DNA from: Bifidobacterium saguinibicoloris
GTDB taxonomy: Bacteria > Actinomycetota > Actinomycetes > Actinomycetales > Bifidobacteriaceae
Reading direction: 5' to 3'
Length of the DNA: 64,000 nucleotides
Assembly: GCF_019331725.1 (NCBI RefSeq)
Contig: NZ_JAHBBF010000004.1
Span: forward strand, 151,559 to 215,558
Made by a program: the position numbers and the translations under genes
Shown: piece by piece, positions 53,983-61,567 of the stretch
Layout: each line of letters starts with the position of its first letter
How positions within the stretch are numbered: position 1 is the first letter of the stretch
Notes under the pieces: generated by a model
The model's input: the letters and a program-made list of their open reading frames with translations, nothing else
What the model was told of the DNA's origin: nothing
Databases searched by the model: none

Positions 53983-56829
53983 TCAGTGGGCGGCGAGCTG
54001 CCAGTCGGGGCCGATGCCGGTGGACACGTCCAGCGGCACGTCGAGCCGGACCGCGCCCTCCATGGCGTCGCGTACGAGCCTGGTGACCTGTTCCTCCTCG
54101 CCCGGCGCGATCTCCACGACGAGTTCGTCGTGGATCTGCAGGATGATGCGGCTGGCCAGTCCGGCCCCGCGCAGCGCGCCGTCGGCCCTGACCATCGCGA
54201 TCTTCATGATGTCCGCGGCCGTGCCCTGGATGGGCGCGTTGAGGGCGGCGCGCTCGGCGGCGTCCCTGGCCACGCGGTTCGTGGACCTCAGCGCCGGGAA
54301 GTATCGGCGGCGGCCGAACATCGTCTCGGTGTAGCCGCGCTCGCGCGCCCGGGCCACGCAGGATTCGAGGAAGTCATGGACCTTGCCGAACGTGGCGAAG
54401 TACTTGGCCTTGAGGGCCTCCGCCTCGCCGGGGCTGATCTTGAGCTGCTGGGACAGGCCGTAGGTGCTCAATCCGTAGGCGAGCCCGTAGCTCATGGCCT
54501 TCACGTGGCTGCGCTGGTCGGCGCTGATCTCGTCGACGGGCAGCTGGTAGACGAGGCTGGCCACGTACCGGTGGAAGTCGGCGCCGCTTCTGAACGCCTC
54601 GATGAGCGCCTCGTCGCCGGACAGGTGCGCCATGATGCGCAGCTCGACCTGCGAGTAGTCGCAGCTCATGAGCGAGACGAAGCCCTCCCCCGGCACGAAC
54701 GCGGAGCGGATCTCACGACCGGCCGCGTTGCGGTTGGGGATGTTCTGCAGGTTCGGGTCCACGGAGCTCAGACGTCCGGTGGCGGCCACGGTCTGTTCGA
54801 ACGTGGTGTGGATGCGCCCGTCCGTGGGGTTGACGGTGTCGATGAGGGTGGCGACGATCTGCCTGAGCTTGTTGGTCTCACGATGGCGCAGCAGGGCGCC
54901 GAGGAACCCGCTGGCGCGCTCGTCGTCCGCGTTGCGCACGTAGAGCGTCTGCAGGGCGTCCGCGTTGGTGGTGTACGAGCCGGACTTGGTGCGTTTGGTG
55001 GGTTTGAGGCCCATGTCTTCGAACAGCACCTTGGCGAGCTGTTTGGGGCTCTGCAGGTTGACGCGCGAGCCGGCGTTGTCCCATGCGATGCGCTGCGCCT
55101 GCTCGGCGTCGGCCGCGAACGCGTCGCGCATGCCGTCGAGGCGGCGCATGTCGACGCTCGCGCCCTCGTTCTCCATGCCGTACAGCACCTCGGAGACGGG
55201 CAGTTCGATGTCGGCGAGGAGCGTGGTCTGCTCGCGTTCCGCGAGCTTGGGCGCGAGGTCGCGTGCCAGCGCTCTGACAATGGCGGCGTGGCGCAGCAGG
55301 ATGCGGTCGGCGGCCGCGCGGCCGTCGTCGTTCCCGTCGCCGGCCTCGGCGTCCCCGCCGTCGGGTTCGGCGTCGAAGTCGAGCAGTCCCTGCGTGGCCT
55401 TGGGCTTCTCCTCGTCCTCCACGTGCAGGTCGAGGAACTGGGCCGCGGCCTGTTCGAGCGTATCGGCGTGGAAGTCGGGCCGGATCAGGTATCCGGCGAG
55501 CTTGGTGTCGAACGCGGGTCGGGGCAGGTCCACCCCGCCTGCGGCGAGCAGGTGCAGGTGCTCCTTGTAGCCGTGCACGGCGAGGGTGCCGGCATGGCGT
55601 TTCAGCAGTTGCGACAGCGCGTCGGCGACGTCCTCGCCGAAGGGTGCCTCGACGACCAGCGCGGACGCCGGCGCATCGTCCCCGGCCGCGTCGGCGAGCA
55701 GGGCGATCGCCTTGAGCGAGGCGCGGCCCGGACGGGCGTCGCCCTCCGCTTGCAGCGTCACGCGCGCGGACGGCGGAATCGTGTGTTCCCACGCCTCGAT
55801 GGCCGCCGGGTCCGCGGCATGCTCCGCTTCGGGGACGTCGAGCGCGGATTCCGTGGGTGCTGCCGGCGCCGCAGCGGTGCCCGGGACTCCGGACGCCTTC
55901 GCGGATGCGGGGCGTCCGCCGTTGAACGTCTTGAGGATGCGGCTCTTCGTGCGCGAACCGAATTCGAGTTCGCGGAACAGCTCGTCGACTTTGCCGGCGT
56001 CGGGCGTGCCGAAGGTGAGGTCGTCGATGTCGACACCGAGGTCGACGTCGCGCACGAGCGCGTTGACCTTGCGGTTGAGCAGCACCTGGTCGATGTTGGC
56101 ACGCAGGGCCTCGCCCTTCTTGCCGCCGATCTCGTCGGCGTGCTCCACGATGCCATCGAGCGACCCGTACAGGTTGATCCATTTGGCGGCGAACCCGTCG
56201 CCCACGCCGGGCACGCCGGGGATGTTGTCGGCGGTCTCGCCGCGCAGCGCGGCCAAGTCCGGGTACTGCTGCGGGGTCACCTTGTATTTGGCCACCACCG
56301 CCTCCGGCGTCATGTGCTTGAGGTCCTTGAAATGGTGCCCCGGGTAGAGCACGGTGACGTCGTCGTCGATGAGCTGGAACGCGTCGCGGTCGCCGGACAG
56401 TACGAGCGTGTGGTAGCCGGCATGCTCGCCCATCGTGGCGAGCGTGCCAATGACGTCGTCGCCCTCATAGCCGGGCTTCTCGATGTACGTGACGCCGAGC
56501 GCGGCGAGCATCCGCTGGATGAGGGGCAGCTGGGTGAGCAGCTCCTCGGGTGCGGCGTCGCGCGTGCCCTTGTATTGCGGCAGCAGCGTGTTGCGGAAGG
56601 TGCCGCCCTTCACATCGAAGGCGACGGCGAGGTGGTCCGGCTTCTCCGCGTCGATGACCTGGGAGAGCATCGTGGCGAATCCCCAGACGGCGTTGGTGGC
56701 CTGTCCGGAGGCCGTGGAGAAGTTCTCGACGGGCAGAGCGAAGAACGCGCGGAACGCCAGCGAGTGGCCGTCGACGACCAGCAGCGTTCCGCGCGTCTTC
56801 TTGGAGTTATTGGATTCGGTATCCGCCAT
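53983..56829 (-). CDS. polA: DNA polymerase I
   Basis: 948 residues from ATG 56829. N-terminal 5'-3' exonuclease (LLVVDGHSLAFRAFFALP; GDRDAFQLIDDDVTVLYPG; LRGETADNIPGVPGVGDG), a divergent central domain and the polymerase with DYSQVELRIMAHLSGD (motif A, about 725), KAMSYGLAYGLSTYGL (O-helix region) and QIHDELVVEI (motif C, about 898). The central domain lacks the DxE and other acidic residues of 3'-5' exonucleases, so proofreading is probably absent, as in other Actinobacteria. It works in Okazaki fragment maturation and repair. It follows the ANTAR regulator gene by nine bases. Confidence 0.97.
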   Translation of the reverse strand: MADTESNNSKKTRGTLLVVDGHSLAFRAFFALPVENFSTASGQATNAVWGFATMLSQVIDAEKPDHLAVAFDVKGGTFRNTLLPQYKGTRDAAPEELLTQLPLIQRMLAALGVTYIEKPGYEGDDVIGTLATMGEHAGYHTLVLSGDRDAFQLIDDDVTVLYPGHHFKDLKHMTPEAVVAKYKVTPQQYPDLAALRGETADNIPGVPGVGDGFAAKWINLYGSLDGIVEHADEIGGKKGEALRANIDQVLLNRKVNALVRDVDLGVDIDDLTFGTPDAGKVDELFRELEFGSRTKSRILKTFNGGRPASAKASGVPGTAAAPAAPTESALDVPEAEHAADPAAIEAWEHTIPPSARVTLQAEGDARPGRASLKAIALLADAAGDDAPASALVVEAPFGEDVADALSQLLKRHAGTLAVHGYKEHLHLLAAGGVDLPRPAFDTKLAGYLIRPDFHADTLEQAAAQFLDLHVEDEEKPKATQGLLDFDAEPDGGDAEAGDGNDDGRAAADRILLRHAAIVRALARDLAPKLAEREQTTLLADIELPVSEVLYGMENEGASVDMRRLDGMRDAFAADAEQAQRIAWDNAGSRVNLQSPKQLAKVLFEDMGLKPTKRTKSGSYTTNADALQTLYVRNADDERASGFLGALLRHRETNKLRQIVATLIDTVNPTDGRIHTTFEQTVAATGRLSSVDPNLQNIPNRNAAGREIRSAFVPGEGFVSLMSCDYSQVELRIMAHLSGDEALIEAFRSGADFHRYVASLVYQLPVDEISADQRSHVKAMSYGLAYGLSTYGLSQQLKISPGEAEALKAKYFATFGKVHDFLESCVARARERGYTETMFGRRRYFPALRSTNRVARDAAERAALNAPIQGTAADIMKIAMVRADGALRGAGLASRIILQIHDELVVEIAPGEEEQVTRLVRDAMEGAVRLDVPLDVSTGIGPDWQLAAH

Positions 56830-56838
56830 GGAGCCCAA

Positions 56839-57624
56839 TCAGTGTTCGTCCCGAGCCGGCTTCGGATCGCCGTACTTCGCGATGATGGCCATGGCGAGGC
56901 GCTTCTTGGGGATGCGCTGGTCCATGGAGGTCTTCTGAATCCAGCGGAAGGCGCCCTGCTCGGAGAAGTCGGCCTTGTCCATGAGCAGTCCCTTGGCGCG
57001 GTCGACGAGCTTGCGCTCCTCGAGGGTGTCCTGGGCCTTCTGCAGGTCGGCCTGGGCCTTGGCGAGCTCCTCCTTGGTCTCCTTGAGCTTGCTCTCGCTG
57101 CGTTCGACGTTGTCGAGCAGATCGTTGATCTCGGCGAAGCGGCCCATGGCCACCTCGAGCGCCGGGATGAGCTTGGACTCTTCGTACGGCTTGGTGACGT
57201 AGGCCATGGCGCCGGCGCCGGTGGACTTCTTCACCAGGTCGGGCTGGGAGAACGCGGTGAGCATCACCACGGGGGCGATGTTCTCGTCGCAGATGATGCC
57301 GGCGGCGGTGATGCCGTCCATGCGCGGCATCTTGACGTCCATGCACACCACGTCGGGGCGCTTGGCGCGGGTGAGTTCGACGGCCTCCTCGCCGTTGGCG
57401 GCCTCGCCGACGACCTCGTAGCCGTTGTCCTCGAGCATGCCGACCAGGTCCATGCGGTTCACCGATTCGTCCTCGGCGACGACGACCCTGCGCTTGCGGT
57501 CCTCGGCGGGGGCCTCCTCGGTCTCGGTCTTGGGTTCGATGTCACCCTGCGCCACGGCTTCCAGCTCCTCTGCGGTGAGCACGGGCTCCATGTGCTCGGT
57601 ATCGTCGGTCTTCCTAGCGGCCAT
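56839..57624 (-). CDS. Response regulator with ANTAR RNA-binding domain (PdtaR-like)
   Basis: 261 residues. An acidic leader (1-42), a receiver domain with RVVVAEDESVNRMDLVG and the phospho-acceptor Asp-96 in VVCMDVKMPRMDG, a Lys in YVTKPYEESKL, a coiled-coil linker (about 165-200: LLDNVERSESKLKETKEELA) and a C-terminal ANTAR domain (LVDRAKGLLMDKADFSEQGAFRWIQKTSMDQR). ANTAR domains bind tandem hairpins in mRNA leaders and block termination. In mycobacteria a close relative (PdtaR) is likewise encoded near polA. No cognate kinase is seen in the window. Confidence 0.93.
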   Translation of the reverse strand: MAARKTDDTEHMEPVLTAEELEAVAQGDIEPKTETEEAPAEDRKRRVVVAEDESVNRMDLVGMLEDNGYEVVGEAANGEEAVELTRAKRPDVVCMDVKMPRMDGITAAGIICDENIAPVVMLTAFSQPDLVKKSTGAGAMAYVTKPYEESKLIPALEVAMGRFAEINDLLDNVERSESKLKETKEELAKAQADLQKAQDTLEERKLVDRAKGLLMDKADFSEQGAFRWIQKTSMDQRIPKKRLAMAIIAKYGDPKPARDEH

Positions 57625-57732
57625 GCCAGTCCCTTTCGCTTGTCGTTCGATTGTCCTTTGGCGATTTTAACGCATACCGGCGATGGCCGCATCGCCCTTC
57701 GACACGGGATGCGGTGCGTCCATCGCCGTCCG

Positions 57733-57751
57733 GGACCCGCGACGCGGGTCC
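57733..57751 (-). terminator. Hairpin near the Nudix gene 3' end
   Basis: 8-bp stem GGACCCGC/GCGGGTCC with a 3-nt loop, between the Nudix gene stop and the ANTAR regulator. Weak but well placed. Confidence 0.55.
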
Positions 57752-57759
57752 GTGTATGT

Positions 57760-58365
57760 TCAGCGTCCTTCCACGTCGGGCAACCCGCAGCGCAGCCGCA
57801 GGATGGCGATGGTGGAGTTCGCGTCCACGATGGTGCCGTTGACGACCATCCGGTACGCCTCATCGATCGTGTACAGCCGCACCTCGGAGCGCGGCGTCTC
57901 CGGTCCGATCTGCGTCAGGTCGTCCGGGACCGCGGTCAGTCCGGTGGCATAGTACAGCGACGTGTACTGCGTGGAGAATCCAGGGGTGTTCACGTACCGG
58001 GCCACCTGGCGGATGTCGGCGGCCTCGTAGCCGACCTCCTCGCGGAGTTTGCGCTTGGCGATGTCGAGGGGCCGTTCGTCCGGGGTGTTCGCGTGTCCGC
58101 CGGGGATCTCCAGCGTCCAGCGGTGGATGGGGATGCGGTACTGTTCGACCAGCGGAATGCGTCCGTCGTCGGTGAGGGCGGCGACGGCGACGGCGTCGCC
58201 GTTGTTCACGTGGACGACGGTGCGTTGGATATTGCCGGCCTGCGGCGATTCGAAATTGACGCGGTCGACGTTGAAGTAGTGGCTCGTCAGCACCTGCGTA
58301 CGCGACTCCTCCTTGAGCGGAGCCGGACGCCACGGGTCGAACGGGCGATGGGTCTTGTCGGTCAT
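57760..58365 (-). CDS. Nudix hydrolase, ADP-ribose pyrophosphatase type
   Basis: 201 residues. The Nudix box is GGHANTPDERPLDIAKRKLREEVGY, and the PGG-HANT wording before it and PGFSTQYTSLYYATGL after it match ADP-ribose pyrophosphatases. It follows glgX/polA genes on the minus strand but as its own unit. ATG 58365 is preceded by AGGAGGGACC. Two Nudix proteins of this type in 6 kb is notable but not unusual. Confidence 0.9.
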   Translation of the reverse strand: MTDKTHRPFDPWRPAPLKEESRTQVLTSHYFNVDRVNFESPQAGNIQRTVVHVNNGDAVAVAALTDDGRIPLVEQYRIPIHRWTLEIPGGHANTPDERPLDIAKRKLREEVGYEAADIRQVARYVNTPGFSTQYTSLYYATGLTAVPDDLTQIGPETPRSEVRLYTIDEAYRMVVNGTIVDANSTIAILRLRCGLPDVEGR

Positions 58366-58485
58366 GGTCCCTCCTGACGGTCGTTCCTGTTGTCGGAAAC
58401 CCCTTTCTCATTGTAGGTCGCGATGTCTTTCCGCGTCGGTGCCACGCTGATGGCATGCCGACGTCGACGGCCGCGGATCATGTGC

Positions 58486-58491
58486 TAATGT
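58486..58491 (+). promoter_or_regulatory. -10 box of tRNA-Leu(CAA)
   Basis: TAATGT, 32 bases before the tRNA; -35 is weak (GTCGAC). Confidence 0.45.
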
Positions 58492-58522
58492 ATGTCGGGT
58501 GCGTTCCTTGGAAGGCACGGAT

Positions 58523-58596
58523 GCCCTCGTATCCCAATTGGTAGAGGAAGCAGCCTCAAAATCTGCGCAGTGTGGGTTCGAGTCCCACCGAGGGCA
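58523..58596 (+). tRNA. tRNA-Leu (CAA), short-variable-arm form; element attachment site
   Basis: 74 nt. Acceptor GCCCTCG/CGAGGGC, D-stem TCC/GGA, anticodon stem GCAGC/TCTGC (31-39 C-U mismatch), loop CTCAAAA (anticodon CAA), variable region of only 5 nt, T-arm GTGGG TTCGAGT CCCAC. CCA not encoded. A Leu anticodon on a class I body is unusual. The integrase gene ends 44 bp past its 3' end, so this tRNA is the likely attB/attL for the element that follows. Confidence 0.9.
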
Positions 58597-58604
58597 CGAC
58601 TGAC

Positions 58605-58643
58605 AATCCCCGCAATTCCAACGATTGCGGGGATTCCTTTTAC
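58605..58643. terminator. Terminator between tRNA-Leu(CAA) and integrase
   Basis: 12-bp perfect stem AATCCCCGCAAT (58605-58616) with complement at 58624-58635, then CCTTTT; serves the tRNA and possibly the convergent integrase. Confidence 0.8.
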
Positions 58644-59821
58644 TCGTTTGGGCACATTTTGGGCACGGTCTTCAACAGCTCGCCCATACGTTCCGACAAT
58701 TCCTCAAGGTCATCGTCGAACAGGTCGGCGTACACGTCCAGCGTCATGGCGGCCGACGCGTGGCCGAGCTGCCTTTGCACCGCCTTGACGTTCGCGCCGC
58801 TCTTGACCATCAGCGATGCGGCCGTGTGCCGCAGATCATGAATCGTCAGACGTCCGGGTATGCTCGCACGGCGCAAGGCGACGTTCAGCCAACCGTCATT
58901 CCTGCTCGACGCCCATCCGTTCTCAAGAATCATCCTCCCCGGTTTGCCGGGAGCCTCGAACAGAAGGGCGTCGTCCTCCCGGCCTTCGCAGTGGGCGCGC
59001 ATGATGTCGTCTAGCATCTTGGGGAACATGATGATGCGGTTCTCATGCGTCTTGGTATCTCCCGGCAGGGGGCGACCGTCCACCACCGGCGCTGAGGTCG
59101 ATATGGCGATTCTCCGTCTGCCTAGATCCACATCCCTCACCCTGAGCGGCACAAGCTCACCCCAGCGCATCCCGCACAATCCCAGTGTGAGGATGATGTC
59201 ATGCCGCCACTTCGCACCGTCCGCCAAACGGTAGAGCTGTTCCACCGTCAGATAGTTCCGTTCCTCTTTGCGCTTCGGCTTGCGCGGCAGCTCCACGCGC
59301 CGCGCCGGATTGTCCGGCAGCCGCCTATCGGCCACGGCGTCATCGAGGATTCCGGCAAGGATTCCGTGGGCGCGCAATACGACGCTTGCGCTCTTCGGCT
59401 TATGCAGCCATGCCGTCTCTTCGGCCGTGCTGTTCTTCTTGTCCTTGACGCCATTGGTGAGATCACTCACCCATTGCTGCACTTCCTCGCGCGTGACGGA
59501 ACCGACACGGACGTTCCCCCATCGCGGCTGTACATGCACGCGCCATGTTATTTCGAGCGTCCTCATATATGAGGGCTTCACGGCGACGCGCTTCTTGTCC
59601 ATCCACGCCTCTATGAGATCGTCCAGCTTGACGGCTCCGGCGCTCGGCTCGATGTACCTTCCCGTGGCCTTCGCGATGGTGACGTGTTCCGCAGCCCACT
59701 GTTCGGCGTCCATCTTGCGGGCGAACCCGCGTTTCTTCGTCTGGTGTCCATCCGGTTTCCGGTAGCGCACCATCCACAGGCGCTTTCCCGCCGCGTTGTA
59801 GTAAGGCACCGGCTTGACCAT
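58640..59821 (-). CDS. int: Tyrosine integrase of the element
   Basis: 393 residues. An N-terminal arm-type binding region (Arg/Lys rich, YYNAAGKRLWMVRYRKPDG), a core-binding domain and the catalytic domain with Arg in LCGMRWGELV, HxxR in IHDLRHTAASLM and Tyr in MTLDVYADLF. This is the phage/ICE integrase layout. It lies at the tRNA-proximal edge pointing towards the tRNA, the classic position for integration at a tRNA 3' end. A cluster of AAGGGAGC repeats lies upstream (59887-59967). Confidence 0.93.
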   Translation of the reverse strand: MVKPVPYYNAAGKRLWMVRYRKPDGHQTKKRGFARKMDAEQWAAEHVTIAKATGRYIEPSAGAVKLDDLIEAWMDKKRVAVKPSYMRTLEITWRVHVQPRWGNVRVGSVTREEVQQWVSDLTNGVKDKKNSTAEETAWLHKPKSASVVLRAHGILAGILDDAVADRRLPDNPARRVELPRKPKRKEERNYLTVEQLYRLADGAKWRHDIILTLGLCGMRWGELVPLRVRDVDLGRRRIAISTSAPVVDGRPLPGDTKTHENRIIMFPKMLDDIMRAHCEGREDDALLFEAPGKPGRMILENGWASSRNDGWLNVALRRASIPGRLTIHDLRHTAASLMVKSGANVKAVQRQLGHASAAMTLDVYADLFDDDLEELSERMGELLKTVPKMCPNE

Positions 59822-60087
59822 TTCACCCTCCGTTTCAATTTCGCTGTGAGCTTAGGTGTTCACATTTCTATCACAGAACACTCTCCAAAGGGAGCACAAA
59901 GGGAGCACAAAGCGTGCAGCCAAGAACGGCGGAATTTCACAAAGGGAGCAAAGGGAGCTAAGGGAGCACGTTCCCTAAGAGCGCAGCCGGATTTTATTAG
60001 AGGGTTTATGGCAATCTGTCTAATTACAGCATGTATCACAGATGATGCTTTTTCTCGGCATGCGAAGCATGTTCCGCGATATGGGCG
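59822..60087. other. int-regulator intergenic region
   Basis: 266 bp, AT-richer than the flanks. Besides the AAGGGAGC repeats it holds an inverted repeat CATGC-GAA-GCATG (60059-60071) near the 3' end of the XRE regulator gene. No gene recognised. Confidence 0.5.
59887..59967. repeat. Five AAGGGAGC direct repeats upstream of int
   Basis: AAAGGGAGC at 59887, 59898, 59941 and 59950, and AAGGGAGC at 59960. Pairs are spaced 11 and 9-10 bp, about one helical turn, so a protein could bind them on one face. They lie in the int-regulator intergenic region, suited to integrase arm sites, Xis or repressor binding. Confidence 0.75.
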
Positions 60088-60786
60088 CTATTCTTCGTCG
60101 TCGGAACCATAGGCGACGTGCATATCGGCGTCGCGCCGCTGCTCCCATTCGGACAGCTTCGCCGCGACCTCACCCACGATCACACGCGTGACGCGCCCTC
60201 GCTTCTGAGGCGAAGCACCATCGCCCGCCCGTGCCGCTGCTTCCTCATCCAGCGAACGGCCGTACAGCATCATGCACGCGAAGCCCACGGCGACCGGTTT
60301 CACGCCCAGCTTCGCAGCCGCGCGCCGTTCCGCCCCCGTAGGCGTATGACGCAGCGCCACTCTTGCCCGCCCCTCTGACAATTGCTTCGTTGGCCCCGCC
60401 AGCGGCCCTAGGAAATCTTGAATGTAGCCACCGCCCACTGTCTTCAGCGAGTAGCGTTCACCCCGAAAAATCTTGCTCAGCGTCAACGTATCGAGCGCCG
60501 AGCCGTTCATGACGTCAACTGACTCGACATCAAGGTGCGTGCGCAAGAGTTCGAATATATCGGCCACTGCCATGTGTTCGCCGGTCAAAGAGTTCAGCAC
60601 TTGCACAAGGACAAGAATCACCGGCAGTGAATCAGCCTTGCCCCCTCCGCGTTCAATGTCCCGCACCGTCGCCGCACTCCAGCCGCTGCCGTATCGGCGT
60701 GACGCCGTGGCGATGTCATCCAGCGTCAACCCATGCGCGGCGCGGTATCGCCTTAGAAACTCGCCCACCGCTTCATTGATTCTCAT
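60088..60786 (-). CDS. XRE-type helix-turn-helix regulator of the element
   Basis: 232 residues from ATG 60786. Residues 1-60 are a Cro/CI-like helix-turn-helix: VGEFLRRYRAAHGLTLDDIATASRRYGSGWSAATVRDIERG. The rest is unknown, basic at the C-terminal half (KQLSEGRARVALRHTPTGAERRAAAKLG). It is divergent from the excisionase-like gene; two 25-bp palindromes lie in the shared region. This is the layout of an immunity-repressor switch. Identification as the element's repressor is inference. Confidence 0.75.
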   Translation of the reverse strand: MRINEAVGEFLRRYRAAHGLTLDDIATASRRYGSGWSAATVRDIERGGGKADSLPVILVLVQVLNSLTGEHMAVADIFELLRTHLDVESVDVMNGSALDTLTLSKIFRGERYSLKTVGGGYIQDFLGPLAGPTKQLSEGRARVALRHTPTGAERRAAAKLGVKPVAVGFACMMLYGRSLDEEAAARAGDGASPQKRGRVTRVIVGEVAAKLSEWEQRRDADMHVAYGSDDEE

Positions 60787-60919
60787 AGAGAGGAATCCTA
60801 GCGACAAACACTTATCGAGTGCGACACGCCCCACAGTCAACAGGTTCGGAATTACCAACACTGTGATATCGTCTTTACACAGGTTGGGAATTTCCCACTC
60901 TGTTAGATTGGAGGTAATC
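60787..60919. promoter_or_regulatory. Divergent switch region with paired operator-like palindromes
   Basis: 133 bp between XRE regulator and excisionase-like gene. Two related imperfect palindromes at 60840-60864 and 60879-60903 share ACAGGTTNGGAATT at the left and CTGT at the right; the second contains a perfect TGGGAA-T-TTCCCA core. They are 39 bp apart start to start. Confidence 0.7.
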
Positions 60920-61183
60920 ATGGCTGTTGATATGAAGCCGGTGACGGTGGTTCCGGCGTTTGCCGAGATTGCGGCGAAGCTCGCCCCGTTGAACGGGTTG
61001 AAGGAAACCAGCGCCATCACCGGTATCCCCGTGAACACGTTGAACGACTGGAGGTCGAAGGGCAAGCACCTGCGGTTCGTCAAGATCGGACGCTCCGTGT
61101 TCTACACGCGCGACGACATCATGTCCTATCTGGAATCACACGTGTTCTCCAGCACGGCCGAAGCGAGGAAGGCGAACCGATGA
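60920..61183 (+). CDS. Excisionase-like helix-turn-helix protein
   Basis: 87 residues from ATG 60920 with GGAGGT upstream. The central segment KETSAITGIPVNTLNDWRSKGKHLRFVKIGRSVFYTRDDIMSYLE is a winged MerR/excisionase (HTH_17) fold: helix, turn, W-R, then a two-strand wing ending in a YxxxDI helix. This matches Xis or AlpA-like proteins that direct integrase to excise or activate genes. It is the first gene of a rightward operon and is divergent from the XRE regulator. Confidence 0.8.
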   Translation: MAVDMKPVTVVPAFAEIAAKLAPLNGLKETSAITGIPVNTLNDWRSKGKHLRFVKIGRSVFYTRDDIMSYLESHVFSSTAEARKANR

Positions 61184-61512
61184 CCCGCGCCGATATCAGA
61201 GATCTGGCCGCCCTGCTGCTCGCGTTCACCGCCTCCGTACTCATCCCCGGCCGACTGTTCCTCATTGGGCTGGTGCTGCTGCTCACATCGTTCGTCCTGC
61301 TCGCCATCAACGGAAGGTTTCAAGATGCAATCGATTCCTTTGTTCTCACGCTCCCAACTGGCCCAAGCGCGCGGCCTGACGCCGACGGCGGCGGAATCGG
61401 TGGTAGCGGCGGCGACCGACACGCCCGTAAGCCAATGGCGGCAATGGCGCAAGGACGGCACCGGCCCCGACTACCAGACCACGGTAAGCGGCCAGACCGT
61501 GTACAGGCGTGA
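61180..61512 (+). CDS. Small membrane protein of the element (overlapping frame)
   Basis: 110 residues, ATG overlapping the stop of the upstream gene. Residues 8-45 are hydrophobic (LAALLLAFTASVLIPGR, FLIGLVLLLTSFVLLAI) and may form two membrane helices; the rest is low-complexity. The C-terminal half of the frame overlaps the next gene by 188 bp in a different frame. The membrane part may be real while the tail is a by-product; I am unsure. Confidence 0.45.
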   Translation: MTRADIRDLAALLLAFTASVLIPGRLFLIGLVLLLTSFVLLAINGRFQDAIDSFVLTLPTGPSARPDADGGGIGGSGGDRHARKPMAAMAQGRHRPRLPDHGKRPDRVQA

Positions 61513-61561
61513 CGTGCTGCTCGCCTTCATCATGCAGCACATGGACCGGAACCGGAGGTAA
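61325..61561 (+). CDS. Small helix-turn-helix-like protein of the element
   Basis: 78 residues from ATG 61325, with GGAAGG upstream. SQWRQWRKDGTGPDYQTTVSGQTVYRRDVLLAFIMQHM has the W-R...G..GP...I...V.Y wing pattern of excisionase-like DNA-binding proteins, so this may be a second regulator. It overlaps the membrane protein gene in another frame and ends six bases before the RepA-like gene. Confidence 0.6.
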   Translation: MQSIPLFSRSQLAQARGLTPTAAESVVAAATDTPVSQWRQWRKDGTGPDYQTTVSGQTVYRRDVLLAFIMQHMDRNRR

Positions 61562-61567
61562 ACGGAT

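Noticed and set aside
52345..58377. 2010-residue plus-strand ORF
   Set aside because: Antisense to polA, Nif3 and Nudix genes; composition and lack of motifs show it is a shadow.
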